Notes: generated by a model not told the origin, from the letters alone. A stretch of DNA of 64,000 nt from Thermoproteota archaeon (GCA_030550585.1 JAUQPB010000002.1:144001-208000); one strand, 5' to 3'; shown: positions 27,832-37,302, numbered from the stretch's first letter. Translations and numbers: made by a program.

Positions 27832-29022
27832 TCATTTAGAGTTTCGAACCTTGAGAGCAGTTAATGCATATAATCCATGGATTGTTATAAAACCTCTCGC
27901 CTCCTCATCTGTTGGATACCATCCAGTGTTATAGTCTATGACCTCTCTTGAGTATAGAGAGAATGGGCTATCTCTGCCGACTACTGCGAGACTGCCTTTA
28001 AATACCTTTAATCTGACGGTTCCACTAACGTATTTATTCATCGAATTTATGACAGACTCTAGATGTTTTTTCATGGGATCTATCCAAAGGCCTTGGTATA
28101 CAAGATCACTCCACATTTCGTCAACAAGTCTCTTGAATCTCAGCTCCTTTGGTGTTAGAACCATTCTCTCTAAATCTTGGTGGCTCTCTATCAATGCTAG
28201 TGCTGCTGGCGCCTCATACACTTCTCTGCTCTTTAAACCAACAACTCTACTCTCTATTAAATCTATTCTTCCAAATCCATGCGAGCCAAGTAGCTTGTTT
28301 AGATATTTTATCATATCAACAGAATTCATTTTCTCTCCATCTACCTTTACTGGGATCCCCTCCTCAAACTCTATTGTTATATATGCTGGCTTGTCAGGTG
28401 CCTTTTCAGGGGGTACAGTCCACGCAAACGCATCTTCAGGCGGCTCTTGATATGGGTTATCCAGTTCTCCCCCCTCTATACTCCTTGACCAGAGGTTCTC
28501 ATCTACACTATACTTTTTATGTGTCTCGGATACGCTGTAGCCATATTCATTCAAAATTTTTATATTCATACTTCTCGTAAGCTTCAATTCTCTTACAGGA
28601 GCCATTATCTTTATATTCGGCTTTAGAAAAGCCTTCAAGGTGATGTCGAATCTGACCTGGTCATTGCCCTTGCCTGTACATCCATGGGCAACAGCATCAG
28701 CGTTCTCTTCTATAGCTATCTCTGCAATTTTCTTCGCTATTAATGGTCTTGCTAATGCTGTTCCAAGTGGGTATTTACCCTCGTAGAGAGCATTAGCCTT
28801 AATCGCATTGAATACATACTCCTCTACAAATTCTTTCTTAGCATCTATCGTATAGTGTTTGATTGCCCCAAGCTCATATGCCCTCTCCTCTACACCTTTC
28901 ATATCATCCTCTTGACCAACATCAACAGTTACTGTAACTACATCAGCATTGTATTTTTTCCTCAATAGCACAAGGATTGTTGAGGTATCCAATCCACCTG
29001 AGTAGGCTAGCACTACCTTCAT
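27832..29022 (-). CDS. argG: Argininosuccinate synthase
   Basis: Joins citrulline and aspartate using ATP. The PP-loop AYSGGLDTS is within the first 20 residues, and the sequence continues with HGCTGKGNDQVRFD near 115 and EFEEGIPVKV near 225, all typical. I use the ATG at 29022, which has GGTG nine bases upstream; an upstream GTG at 29034 would add four residues. It is the first gene of argG-argH-carA-carB. No ornithine transcarbamoylase gene is present in the window. Confidence 0.94.
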   Translation of the reverse strand: MKVVLAYSGGLDTSTILVLLRKKYNADVVTVTVDVGQEDDMKGVEERAYELGAIKHYTIDAKKEFVEEYVFNAIKANALYEGKYPLGTALARPLIAKKIAEIAIEENADAVAHGCTGKGNDQVRFDITLKAFLKPNIKIMAPVRELKLTRSMNIKILNEYGYSVSETHKKYSVDENLWSRSIEGGELDNPYQEPPEDAFAWTVPPEKAPDKPAYITIEFEEGIPVKVDGEKMNSVDMIKYLNKLLGSHGFGRIDLIESRVVGLKSREVYEAPAALALIESHQDLERMVLTPKELRFKRLVDEMWSDLVYQGLWIDPMKKHLESVINSMNKYVSGTVRLKVFKGSLAVVGRDSPFSLYSREVIDYNTGWYPTDEEARGFITIHGLYALTALKVRNSK

Positions 29023-29055
29023 TTTGTTGAGCACCTACAGCGATCAAATAGAAGA

Positions 29056-29072
29056 GAACTTGTTGGAACACA
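29056..29072. promoter_or_regulatory. Palindromic operator over the argG start site
   Basis: TGTTGGAACA (29061-29070), with AAC/GTT half sites extending to 29054, covers the predicted argG start (near 29070). It is placed symmetrically with the second site at 29117-29132 about the shared TATA element. Confidence 0.5.
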
Positions 29073-29090
29073 TTTTTCCAGTTGGCGAAA

Positions 29091-29100
29091 CATTTATAAC
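29091..29100. promoter_or_regulatory. Shared TATA element of the divergent argG and ACT-regulator promoters
   Basis: CATTTATAAC reads as a good TATA box on both strands. Predicted starts are near 29123 (plus) and 29070 (minus). No other TATA-like element is as well placed for either gene. Confidence 0.5.
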
Positions 29101-29116
29101 TAAGTGTACTAATAAT

Positions 29117-29132
29117 TGTTCTGGGTAGAACA
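29117..29132. promoter_or_regulatory. 16-bp palindrome over the ACT-regulator start site
   Basis: TGTTCT-GGGT-AGAACA is a perfect inverted repeat of 6-bp arms ending one base before the ATG at 29134. A protein bound here would block transcription or translation start. Confidence 0.55.
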
Positions 29133-29133
29133 C

Positions 29134-29823
29134 ATGCCATCAATTTCAGATGTTGTTGCAGATGTAGTTTCAGGTGATCCTATAATTCAGCAGTGTATGG
29201 CAAGAGGCTTTATTAATTATAGTAAATTGGCGAAGAATATACAGCCGCTGGTATCGCAATTGCTTGGAAAAGAGGTTTCTACAGACTCGATAAAAATGGC
29301 GCTGATAAGATATTCAAATAAAATTGGTAGAGAGACTCAAATTAGAAGAGATGTGTTAGAGGTTTTAGCAAAGTCCTCTATCGAGATAAGAACAGATATA
29401 GTTATCATAACATTGAAGTTGCATGCCCTTAGCTACGTAGCAAGCCTTTTCAGCAAGGTTATGACCAAGGCAAGGTTTGTAGCTATAATGCAAAGTGTTA
29501 AAACAATAACCATTGTACTCGACAACGAGACCGCCAACGAGTATCTACCTATGTTGAAAAGCGAGGATATAGTTGATATCCAGAGAAACCAGGCGGCAAT
29601 AGTTATTGTAAGTCCTGTTGAGATTATGAGTACGCCAGGTGTCTTAGCTTACATCGCAAATGTTTTGGCTCAAAACAATGTGAACATCACACATATAGAG
29701 TCTTGCTACACAGACACAATAATTATTATCGCTAGAGAGGAACTAGAAAAGGCATTTACGGTTATAATGAGGCATATAGATAGTGCTAGAAAGAGATTGA
29801 ATAAAGAGCCTAAACATTTCTAG
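29134..29823 (+). CDS. ACT-domain amino-acid metabolism regulator (COG2150-like)
   Basis: About 229 residues. The N-terminal part (GFINYSKLAKNIQPLVSQL, STDSIKMALIRYSNK) looks like a winged-helix DNA-binding region, and the C-terminal part has ACT-type strands (TPGVLAYIANVLAQNNVNITHIE). This fits predicted archaeal amino-acid-sensing regulators. An in-frame TTG at 29116 lies upstream of the predicted transcription start, so I use the ATG at 29134. It diverges from the arginine operon with paired operator-like palindromes, suggesting it senses arginine or a related amino acid and represses both genes (inference). Confidence 0.72.
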   Translation: MPSISDVVADVVSGDPIIQQCMARGFINYSKLAKNIQPLVSQLLGKEVSTDSIKMALIRYSNKIGRETQIRRDVLEVLAKSSIEIRTDIVIITLKLHALSYVASLFSKVMTKARFVAIMQSVKTITIVLDNETANEYLPMLKSEDIVDIQRNQAAIVIVSPVEIMSTPGVLAYIANVLAQNNVNITHIESCYTDTIIIIAREELEKAFTVIMRHIDSARKRLNKEPKHF

Positions 29824-29845
29824 CAAGGGGTAAGGCTGGTACATG

Positions 29846-30913
29846 CTATTGCTTTGCAGGTTGCAAAACCTCTTTTCTAATCTTTTCAAGCTCTTTTTTG
29901 GATATTGTTGCTACTGGCTTTTCTGGCAATAGACCCTGGGGTCTGAACAGCGTCAGCAATATTATTACCATGCCAATCAGTATATACTCTAGCCAGACAG
30001 GGTCAACGGGGATTACCTGTGAAATCTCGTATTTGTATACAGATATGATGCTCCTAGCACTAGACAGTATTAAGACTCCTAGGGCGACACCAAGATTGTT
30101 TCCAACCCCGCCAAGCATCATATAAGCCCACGGCAAGAACGTCCAGCTGTATCTTGTAAACACATCTGCTCTAACACTTTTTGTATATATTGAATATAGA
30201 GCGCCGGCCAATGCCGCCATAGCCGAACCTATCATAATTGCATATACTCTAACAATCATTATATCTCTTCCATAAACCTGCGAAGCGAGTTCAGAATCTC
30301 TAACAGCCTTCATAACCCTTCCCAACGGCGATCTGCTTATCCTCTCAGCAATGAAATAGCAGAACAAGGCCATCAAAAATATGAATGACAATGAGATGAT
30401 ATTTTCATAGGATCCTGCAAAGCCAAAGAATGACGGAGCGGCTATGCCTAATGTACCCCCAATCACATCTGGATAGTTATACATTATTGTTCTAAGGATT
30501 TCGCCAAAAGATAGTAGCGTTATACCCAAGTAAGATTCCCTCAGTCTTATTGCCGGCAATGCTGTGAGCAAACCTATTAAAGCACCTAGCAAGGCGGCTG
30601 TCAATATTGATAGTATTAGAAGGGCTATCGAAATAATTGCATGGGAAGATAAATAAGCATTTATCTGTGTTGTTATAGGGGCATTGTAGCTTATGAATTC
30701 GTTTCCTGTGGGGAGGCCGGCCAAGGCAGCAGCAACTCTTCCAATTATAGCGCCAACAGCTATAGAGCCTACTAAAGCCGCTGTTAGCCTACCAAATTCT
30801 GGGATCCCCGTAAAACCAACCTCTATATTCAAACTAAGCGTCAATATGAGGTATATGCCAAAGTTTAGCGCTATATTCAAGAGTATATATTGCAATCCTG
30901 TCTCTAGCGCCAT
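29846..30913 (-). CDS. livM: Branched-chain amino acid ABC transporter permease LivM
   Basis: A 355-residue membrane protein with about nine to ten helices. The family-typical segment RLRESYLGITLLSFGEILR (near 125) and ERISRSPLGRVMKAVRDSELASQVYG (near 190), the cytoplasmic loop contacting the ATPase, identify LivM. FRPQGLLPEK near the C-terminus is also typical. It overlaps livH by ten bases. It belongs to the split livHM / livJGF import system for branched-chain or related amino acids. Confidence 0.88.
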   Translation of the reverse strand: MALETGLQYILLNIALNFGIYLILTLSLNIEVGFTGIPEFGRLTAALVGSIAVGAIIGRVAAALAGLPTGNEFISYNAPITTQINAYLSSHAIISIALLILSILTAALLGALIGLLTALPAIRLRESYLGITLLSFGEILRTIMYNYPDVIGGTLGIAAPSFFGFAGSYENIISLSFIFLMALFCYFIAERISRSPLGRVMKAVRDSELASQVYGRDIMIVRVYAIMIGSAMAALAGALYSIYTKSVRADVFTRYSWTFLPWAYMMLGGVGNNLGVALGVLILSSARSIISVYKYEISQVIPVDPVWLEYILIGMVIILLTLFRPQGLLPEKPVATISKKELEKIRKEVLQPAKQ

Positions 30914-31818
30914 CTCCTCTCCACCAGTCCTGCGAGACCTTTTGGATACAAAAGCAGTGTGGCTACAAGCATCACTAGGGGTATAGCAAATCTATAGGAG
31001 TAGATCCATGGAAAAACGGATGATAGATAGTATGGGATGAGCCTCTCACTCAAACCAACTAAAAGACCTCCAAATAATCCGCCAAGTATGCTTTGCAAAC
31101 CTCCAACTATTGACCCAGCAAAATAGAGTACAATTAGATCAGAGCCTATGGAGCTTGTTCCTTGCATTACCATGGTCAGCAACCCTCCTGAAAGGCCTGC
31201 TAGCGCTCCTCCTATCATCCAAGCTAGTGTATATATTTTATCGATATCTATACCTAGGATTGATGCGAGCTCAGGGTTCTCTATAGATGCTCTCATTGCT
31301 ATTCCGATATTTGTTTTATTCAAAAACATGTGAATGGAGACTAGAAAGAGAAGAGCTGTTAATGGTGCCACTATATGGACTCCTTTTATAGGTGTGTTAG
31401 CTACGGTGAGTATTGTAGGATCCGTTAAAACGATATTAACATTCTTTATATCCCATTTGTATACATTTGCAAAATAGTCTATGACCATATTTAGAAAAGC
31501 AAACAATATGAAATCAACACCTAAAGTGACCATCATCAACGTTATTTCGGATGCCTTGGCACGTATTAGCCTCCTTATTACAGACACATATATGGCAATA
31601 CCGATCAAACCGGTCGCTATTGTGGCTATGGGCATGAATAGATACGGCGATAGGCCAAACAATTTGTAAAATATGTAGGTTATGTAGAACCCCCAGCTGA
31701 CTAGAGAGGCGTGGGCAAAGTTAAATACGCGTGTAGATGCGTACCACAAGGTTATTGCAGCACAGCCGAGGGCTAGTATAGATGCATATGCTATCGATGT
31801 AAAAACTATTGTCAGCAT
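30904..31818 (-). CDS. livH: Branched-chain amino acid ABC transporter permease LivH
   Basis: A 304-residue permease with about eight helices. ALGCAAITLWYASTRVFNFAHASLVSWG at the N-terminus and MRASIENPELASILGIDIDKIYTLAWMIGGALAGLSG near 175 are diagnostic of LivH. It is transcribed divergently from livJ across a 213-nt AT-rich intergenic region and is followed by livM, with which it forms the membrane channel. Confidence 0.88.
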   Translation of the reverse strand: MLTIVFTSIAYASILALGCAAITLWYASTRVFNFAHASLVSWGFYITYIFYKLFGLSPYLFMPIATIATGLIGIAIYVSVIRRLIRAKASEITLMMVTLGVDFILFAFLNMVIDYFANVYKWDIKNVNIVLTDPTILTVANTPIKGVHIVAPLTALLFLVSIHMFLNKTNIGIAMRASIENPELASILGIDIDKIYTLAWMIGGALAGLSGGLLTMVMQGTSSIGSDLIVLYFAGSIVGGLQSILGGLFGGLLVGLSERLIPYYLSSVFPWIYSYRFAIPLVMLVATLLLYPKGLAGLVERRWR

Positions 31819-31988
31819 TCATCTCACACCATTAGTTTTATTGTCGAGTAGTTGTATAGGCAATCGATTAGCTTTAGGTTGTTTATAGTATTTAGATATT
31901 TAGATTGTAGTATTAGCAGGGTATAAAATACTTTTATGTTTACTTTTATATTTGTAGGCTGAAAAGAGATTTATGGATTTTTAAGCGC

Positions 31989-32005
31989 GATATAAGTATT
32001 TATAT
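31989..32005 (+). promoter_or_regulatory. TATA-like elements upstream of livJ
   Basis: GATATAAG (31989-31996) and TTTATATC (31999-32006) are both suitable. The second would give an almost leaderless mRNA starting at the ATG at 32032; the first would leave room to use GGTG at 32034 and the ATG at 32044. Confidence 0.4.
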
Positions 32006-32031
32006 CCCTATAGTTTGAAATAAGTAGATTT

Positions 32032-33351
32032 ATGGTGAGCCACATGAAAAATGTCTTGGCAATAGTGCTAGCCATAGTAATGCTGATTATAGGCTATGTC
32101 ATAGGCTATGCAACATATCCATTAATATCAAAGCAAGGTGCAGGAACAGTCCAAACAGTAACATATACACCTGGCTCTGCAACATCAGCACTCTCTGGCG
32201 ATATACCAATCGGTGCGCTTTTGCCATTGTCAGGTGCTCTCGCTACATATGGTGCACAATGCAAGGAAGCATTTCTCCTAGCTGTTGACGATGTTAATGC
32301 GTGGTTACAGCAACTTGGGAAGCCGTGGAGGTTAAAGGCATATGTTGAAGATACTGCTGTAGATCCTGCAACAGCTCTGAATAAGTTAATGGATCTTGCA
32401 GCAAGAGGTGTAAAAGTCGTTGTGGGGCCTATGGCTAGTAGCGAGGTCAAGAACATAAAGAGTTTTGCAGATTCAAACAAGATATTGATAATTTCTCAGA
32501 GCTCAACATCAATGGAGCTTGCTATACCCAATGACTACATATATAGGTTTGTACCTCCTGACAAGTACCAAGGGATTGCAATAGCACATATACTATGGGA
32601 AAGAGGAATAAGATATGTAGTGCCTATCTGGAGAGGGGACACATGGGGTGACGGATTAGTTAACTACGCAAAGACGGAGTTCATGAAAATATGCAATACT
32701 GTCGGCGGCGGAAACTGCGGTTTTGCAGATGGTGTAAGATATGATCCCAAGGCACAAGAATTTTCCACAGAAGTTGCAAAACTAAATGACATTGTCACAA
32801 GCTATGTGAATAAATATGGCAAGGACAAGGTTGGAGTGTTGGCAGTATCATTTGAGGAAATAGCAAACATATTTACAGAAGCTCTGAACTACCCCATATT
32901 ATCCGAGGTTAAGTGGCAGGGTTCGGACGGAACCTATGGCACAGCCAAGCTAGTTGAGAATAGAGAGCTGGCAGATTTTGCAGTAAAGGTAGGTTTCTGG
33001 AACACGATGGCGGCTCCCGGCCAATCACCTTTGAGGGATTCGGTTAGACAAAGACTTATCCAGAAATTGGGTCAGGAACCTATAGCATATGCTTACTTCA
33101 CATATGATGCTGTATGGGCTGTTGCACTAGCTATAGACCATGTCGGTAAATATGATGGAGAGGCAATCAAGAATGCCATTCCACTAGTGCTAAAAACATT
33201 CATCGGAGCGTCAGGCCACTTCGAGCTCGATGAAAATGGTGATAGAGCGACAACAGATTATAGCATTGGAGCTGTAGTTAAAGAGGGAGATACATACAAA
33301 TGGAAAGACATTGGAGGATTTATAAATGGTCAACTAGTATTATATAGCTAG
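32032..33351 (+). CDS. livJ: Branched-chain amino acid ABC transporter substrate-binding protein
   Basis: The extracellular receptor of the Liv system, 439 residues. An N-terminal hydrophobic helix (MKNVLAIVLAIVMLIIG onward) anchors or secretes it, followed by a Thr/Ser-rich linker and a type I periplasmic-binding fold: IGALLPLSGALATYG, VVGPMASSEV, YVVPIWRGDTWGDGL, YFTYDAVWAVALAID. Start may be the ATG at 32032 or 32044. It is followed after about 200 nt by the two ATPase genes. The ligand could be leucine-type or another amino acid or amide. Confidence 0.85.
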   Translation: MVSHMKNVLAIVLAIVMLIIGYVIGYATYPLISKQGAGTVQTVTYTPGSATSALSGDIPIGALLPLSGALATYGAQCKEAFLLAVDDVNAWLQQLGKPWRLKAYVEDTAVDPATALNKLMDLAARGVKVVVGPMASSEVKNIKSFADSNKILIISQSSTSMELAIPNDYIYRFVPPDKYQGIAIAHILWERGIRYVVPIWRGDTWGDGLVNYAKTEFMKICNTVGGGNCGFADGVRYDPKAQEFSTEVAKLNDIVTSYVNKYGKDKVGVLAVSFEEIANIFTEALNYPILSEVKWQGSDGTYGTAKLVENRELADFAVKVGFWNTMAAPGQSPLRDSVRQRLIQKLGQEPIAYAYFTYDAVWAVALAIDHVGKYDGEAIKNAIPLVLKTFIGASGHFELDENGDRATTDYSIGAVVKEGDTYKWKDIGGFINGQLVLYS

Positions 33352-33385
33352 AACCTAAAATAGACTAGCTATATAGAATAGACAA

Positions 33386-33410
33386 TTTTTATTTTATATA
33401 ACAATTTTTT
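33386..33410 (+). terminator. T-rich probable terminator after livJ
   Basis: Runs of five and six T residues on the plus strand (33386-33390 and 33405-33410) within AT-rich sequence shortly after the livJ stop, as for archaeal oligo-T termination. Weak evidence by composition only. Confidence 0.35.
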
Positions 33411-33548
33411 ATAAATGCTTTGATTTAATTAATGTGTATAGTTGTGTATAAAACATGCATAAAATTCTTAAAAACAATAGCTTAACAATACAGAGAGTGT
33501 TGTTGTGTAATATTGTGTAATTGCACATATATAGCAGGTGTAAATGTC

Positions 33549-34319
33549 ATGGCTCAGACCAGCCTGAATGGAACAATATTGTTGACGAGAAACCTCACAA
33601 AGAGATTTGGTGGTGTTGTTGCATTAGATTCCGTGTCAATTGATGTGAAGAGAAATAGCATCACATTGTTGATAGGCCCTAATGGTGCTGGCAAAACAAC
33701 ATTTATAAATGTTTGTACAGGTGTTTTGAAACCAGATCATGGAAAGGTTATATTCGATTCGATAGACATCACAGGATGGCCTCCTTACAAAGTTTATAGC
33801 ATTGGATTTGCAAGAACATTTCAGATACCCCAGCCTTTCAGAAGCCTAACAGTTTTGGACAATGTTCTTGTGGCAATGAAGAGCAGAGGCGAGAATCCTA
33901 TAAGGGCTTTATTTAAGAGGAGCTGGATCAGAGAAGAGAAAGAAAATATAGAGAAGGCGTTTAAAATACTAGACCTAGTTGGACTTGACTCCTTCTGGGA
34001 TTGGGAGGCCTATAAGCTGGGGGCGGGGCAACTGAAAATGCTTGAGGTTGCAAGAGCTCTTGCATCTGGGGCAAAGCTTTTAGCACTCGATGAGCCAATT
34101 GGAGGCACAGACCCTGGCTATGCCTCAAGGATTTTCGAGAGACTGAGCAAGATTAGGAGTGCTTTAGATGTCTCGTTTATTGTCATAGAGCATAGAATAG
34201 ATATTGCATTAAAGTACGCAGATAAAGTATATGTTATGGATAGAGGAAGAATAGTTGCTAATGGAGCTCCATCTGAGATTTTGAAGAATCCAAAAGTGGC
34301 AGAAATCTATCTAGGGTAA
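33549..34319 (+). CDS. livG: Branched-chain amino acid ABC transporter ATPase LivG
   Basis: About 256 residues. Walker A GPNGAGKTTF lies near residue 40, the LivG-typical FARTFQIPQPFRSLTVLDNVLVAM near 85, a variant signature LGAGQLKMLEVARAL near 150 and Walker B LLALDEPIGG near 170. The ABC signature is GAGQ instead of the common SGGQ. I choose the ATG at 33549 because GGTG at 33537-33540 is correctly spaced; an upstream in-frame TTG at 33513 would add 12 residues. It precedes livF by 6 nt. Confidence 0.88.
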   Translation: MAQTSLNGTILLTRNLTKRFGGVVALDSVSIDVKRNSITLLIGPNGAGKTTFINVCTGVLKPDHGKVIFDSIDITGWPPYKVYSIGFARTFQIPQPFRSLTVLDNVLVAMKSRGENPIRALFKRSWIREEKENIEKAFKILDLVGLDSFWDWEAYKLGAGQLKMLEVARALASGAKLLALDEPIGGTDPGYASRIFERLSKIRSALDVSFIVIEHRIDIALKYADKVYVMDRGRIVANGAPSEILKNPKVAEIYLG

Positions 34320-34325
34320 TCATGA

Positions 34326-35069
34326 TTGTCGCTATTATATGTTAAAAATCTGTACTCTGGTTATGGAAAGATAAGGGTTTTATTTAATGTGAATGTGGAA
34401 GTTGTAGAAGGATCCATAACAGCTATTATAGGCCCTAATGGTGCCGGCAAAACAACTCTTCTCAATAGCATATATGGTTTGGCTGATGTATACAGTGGCG
34501 AGGTTATATTCGATAAGCGTAACATTGTTGGCTTAAAGCCGCATCAGATCTCGGCGCTTGGAATAGGTTATGTTCCGCAATCAAATAATGTATTCTCCAG
34601 TTTGACAGTGTATGAGAATTTAAGATTGGCTTCAACTGGCTTATCCAAAACAGAGTTTGTTAAGAAAGTTAACGAGGTTTTGGAGATCTTTCCAAAACTA
34701 AAGGAGTTGTTGGACAGAAGAGCTGGTACACTGAGTGGTGGCGAGAGGAGGATGCTAGCCATAGCACTAGCGTTAATGAAGAAGCCAAGACTTCTTCTAT
34801 TAGATGAAATAACAACAGACTTGGCACCGATAATGGTTAAGAGAGTTTTGGAGAAGGTTGTCGAGCTAAAGAAAATGGGTATAACCATTCTACTTGTTGA
34901 ACAATATGCACACAGAGCATTAGAGATAGCGGATAGGGTCTATCTACTCGCTAGCGGAGAGATAAGATTTGCTGGCGAGCCCCAGGAACTTCTAAGTAAG
35001 AAAGAACTTCTCGAGATCTATTTAGGAGTTCAAAAAAGTTTTGGAGAAGGTTCTAGCCAATTATCTTAA
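34326..35069 (+). CDS. livF: Branched-chain amino acid ABC transporter ATPase LivF
   Basis: A 247-residue ATPase. Walker A GPNGAGKTT is near 37, YVPQSNNVFSSLTVYENL near 82 is the LivF-type Q-loop region, the signature is LSGGERRMLAIA near 137 and Walker B LLLLDEITTDLAP near 158. The start is TTG at 34326. It ends 17 bases inside the 3' end of the convergent lysK gene, so the two coding regions overlap tail to tail. Confidence 0.88.
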   Translation: MSLLYVKNLYSGYGKIRVLFNVNVEVVEGSITAIIGPNGAGKTTLLNSIYGLADVYSGEVIFDKRNIVGLKPHQISALGIGYVPQSNNVFSSLTVYENLRLASTGLSKTEFVKKVNEVLEIFPKLKELLDRRAGTLSGGERRMLAIALALMKKPRLLLLDEITTDLAPIMVKRVLEKVVELKKMGITILLVEQYAHRALEIADRVYLLASGEIRFAGEPQELLSKKELLEIYLGVQKSFGEGSSQLS

Positions 35070-36141
35070 AGAATTCCTCAACTGTCTTCATATAAGTTTC
35101 AGCGCCTTGAACGACCTCATCTATGCTTATCTCTTCTTCATCTGTGTGCGAAAGCTCTGATCTGCCGGGTCCATACGCAACAATGTTGTTATTGTATGTA
35201 CAAACATAGAGTATATTCATGTCGCTTGTCCCAAGTTTGTAAACAAATCTTGGTTTGATACCCGATCTTATCAATGCTCTTGTCAAAGATCTTACAATTG
35301 TGTTGTTTACAGAGACTTTGATTGGCAATGTGAAATCTATGACTCTATAGCTGCATTTGCTATAGTTTCTAACTATGCCGGCTATATCTCTTTCGACAGC
35401 ATCTATGCTACCGTCTACAGAGACTCTGATGTCCAACAGAAGATTGCCTTGCGTTGGATAAACATTGTATCTTTCTCTCTTTCCGCAGCCTATGTACAGT
35501 ACCACAGCAGAGTTTGACTGTGCATTAAATGAGCTGTAACCATTTCTAATCCTTGTCCATATATCGACAATCTTGTCACATGCCGAAGGCTCTTGAGAAG
35601 GTGATGAGGTATGCCAAGGCTTTGATTCACATACTATCTCTATTTTCATACTTCCTCTATATCCTAATACAATAGAGTTGTTACTGGGCTCTCCAATTAC
35701 TATTCCATCAGCTTTAAAATTGTTTTTTATAAGTTCCTTAGCGCCTCTGCTATCCCCTTCCTCGCCAACAACCGCTACTGCAGCAACTCTATACTTATCC
35801 AAGTTTATGACCTTTTTTGCTAGAGAGGCTCCTACAAACATTGCAACGAGCGGGCCCTTAGCATCAACAGCGCCTCTACCTCTAACGCTATGTCCATTGA
35901 ACTCTACTGGAATCTCCCCAGGTACAGTATCTATATGTCCCACTAGAGCAATGCTCTTTTTTCCATATCCTATTTCCGCAATTAGATTGCCAACACCATC
36001 TATATTAATGTTGTCAAATCCAAGGCTTCTAGCATATTCATACAGTATCTTTGTAGCCCTTTCCTCAGAACCTGTAGGGCTATAAGCCTTGACAATGTCT
36101 AGAAGCATATCAGCTACTAGCTTCTTCAATGCATTTGCCAA
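35053..36141 (-). CDS. lysK: [LysW]-lysine hydrolase
   Basis: The M20-family metallopeptidase releases lysine (and possibly ornithine) from the LysW carrier protein. In 362 residues, VGHIDTVPG (near 67), GRGAVDAKGP (near 90) and VVGEEGDSRGA (near 118) hold the zinc ligands and catalytic glutamate, and SDMNILYV near 305 is also typical of LysK/ArgE-like enzymes. It is the last gene of lysW-lysX-lysJ-lysK and overlaps lysJ by 32 nt. Confidence 0.88.
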   Translation of the reverse strand: MANALKKLVADMLLDIVKAYSPTGSEERATKILYEYARSLGFDNINIDGVGNLIAEIGYGKKSIALVGHIDTVPGEIPVEFNGHSVRGRGAVDAKGPLVAMFVGASLAKKVINLDKYRVAAVAVVGEEGDSRGAKELIKNNFKADGIVIGEPSNNSIVLGYRGSMKIEIVCESKPWHTSSPSQEPSACDKIVDIWTRIRNGYSSFNAQSNSAVVLYIGCGKRERYNVYPTQGNLLLDIRVSVDGSIDAVERDIAGIVRNYSKCSYRVIDFTLPIKVSVNNTIVRSLTRALIRSGIKPRFVYKLGTSDMNILYVCTYNNNIVAYGPGRSELSHTDEEEISIDEVVQGAETYMKTVEEFFKIIG

Positions 36142-37264
36142 TAGAGTTCACCGCATATACAATATCATCCCCGTTTATTACATATGGTGGCAGCAGCCTT
36201 AACACTGTTACACCTGCTTTTAAGGCAAGCAATCCACTGTTTTGCAAACATTTTATAATCTTCGTAGGCTCTATTCTAAGATCAATACCTATCATAAGAC
36301 CAGAGCCCCTAACCTCTCTGACAATTCTATATCCACTCAGTTTCTTTCTAAGCATATCAATCAGCTGAGACCCTTTTTCAGCAGCCTTCAATGGTACAGA
36401 ATCTTGGATAAGCACTTCTGTTGCAGCCTTTACAGCAGCGCAGGCTAGTGGGTTTCCTCCATATGTTGATCCATGGGTTCCCGACTCTAGTTTGGAGGTA
36501 ATATCAGATGGTAAAAACGCTACACTAACCGGAAATCCGCCACCAATTGCCTTGCCTGCCAACAGGATGTCGGGTACTATATTATATTGTTCAAATGTCC
36601 ATGTAGAGCCTGTTCTACCAAAACCGGTCTGGATCTCATCTACTATGAGAATAGAGCCTGTTTCAAGGGTTCTTCTCCTAACCTCTTTAGCGAATTCTTT
36701 TGATGCTATGTTTACTCCACCCTCTCCCTGAATTAGCTCAACTATTACAGCAGCAGTCTCATTATCTACAATCTTCTCTAGACCCTCTACATCATTAAAC
36801 TTAGCCTGTACAGCATCTGCAAGTAACGGCTCTACACCTCTCCTATACTTAGCATTTGATGTAACTGACAACGCGCCGAATGTCCTTCCATGAAACGAGT
36901 TAGTGAAATAAACAATCTTTTTTCTTCCAGTAGCCTTTCTAGCGACTTTTAACGAAAAGTCTACGATCTCGCTACCACTATTCAGTAGATAGACATACTC
37001 AAATTTTTCTGGAACAATCTTTGATAGGACATCGAGCATCTCATCTCTTATCTTTATTCTAAAGGAAGTTGATAGGGTGTAGACCTTGTTTAACTGTTCT
37101 ATCAATGCATTGACTATATGTGGATTTCTATGCCCTAGAAACGCCACGCCATGCCCTGTATGCATATCTAGATATCTCTTGCCATTGACATCCCATAGGT
37201 ATTGGCCCTCTGCATAGGCTATTTCCAAGCCTCTATCTTCATAGAACATAAGGTATTTTAGCAA
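36110..37264 (-). CDS. lysJ: [LysW]-aminoadipate semialdehyde aminotransferase
   Basis: A class III PLP-dependent aminotransferase converting LysW-bound aminoadipate semialdehyde to LysW-lysine, using glutamate; in crenarchaea it may also act on LysW-glutamate semialdehyde for ornithine. Visible are GSEIVDFSLKVARKATGR (near 97), FHGRTFGALSVT (near 125), VDEIQTGFGRTG (near 203) and the PLP lysine in LLAGKAIGGGFPVS (near 233). 384 residues is normal. It sits between lysX and lysK. Confidence 0.9.
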   Translation of the reverse strand: MLKYLMFYEDRGLEIAYAEGQYLWDVNGKRYLDMHTGHGVAFLGHRNPHIVNALIEQLNKVYTLSTSFRIKIRDEMLDVLSKIVPEKFEYVYLLNSGSEIVDFSLKVARKATGRKKIVYFTNSFHGRTFGALSVTSNAKYRRGVEPLLADAVQAKFNDVEGLEKIVDNETAAVIVELIQGEGGVNIASKEFAKEVRRRTLETGSILIVDEIQTGFGRTGSTWTFEQYNIVPDILLAGKAIGGGFPVSVAFLPSDITSKLESGTHGSTYGGNPLACAAVKAATEVLIQDSVPLKAAEKGSQLIDMLRKKLSGYRIVREVRGSGLMIGIDLRIEPTKIIKCLQNSGLLALKAGVTVLRLLPPYVINGDDIVYAVNSIGKCIEEASS

Positions 37265-37302
37265 CTAGCTTTCACCATATCATTTCATAGTTTATAATTG
37301 CC

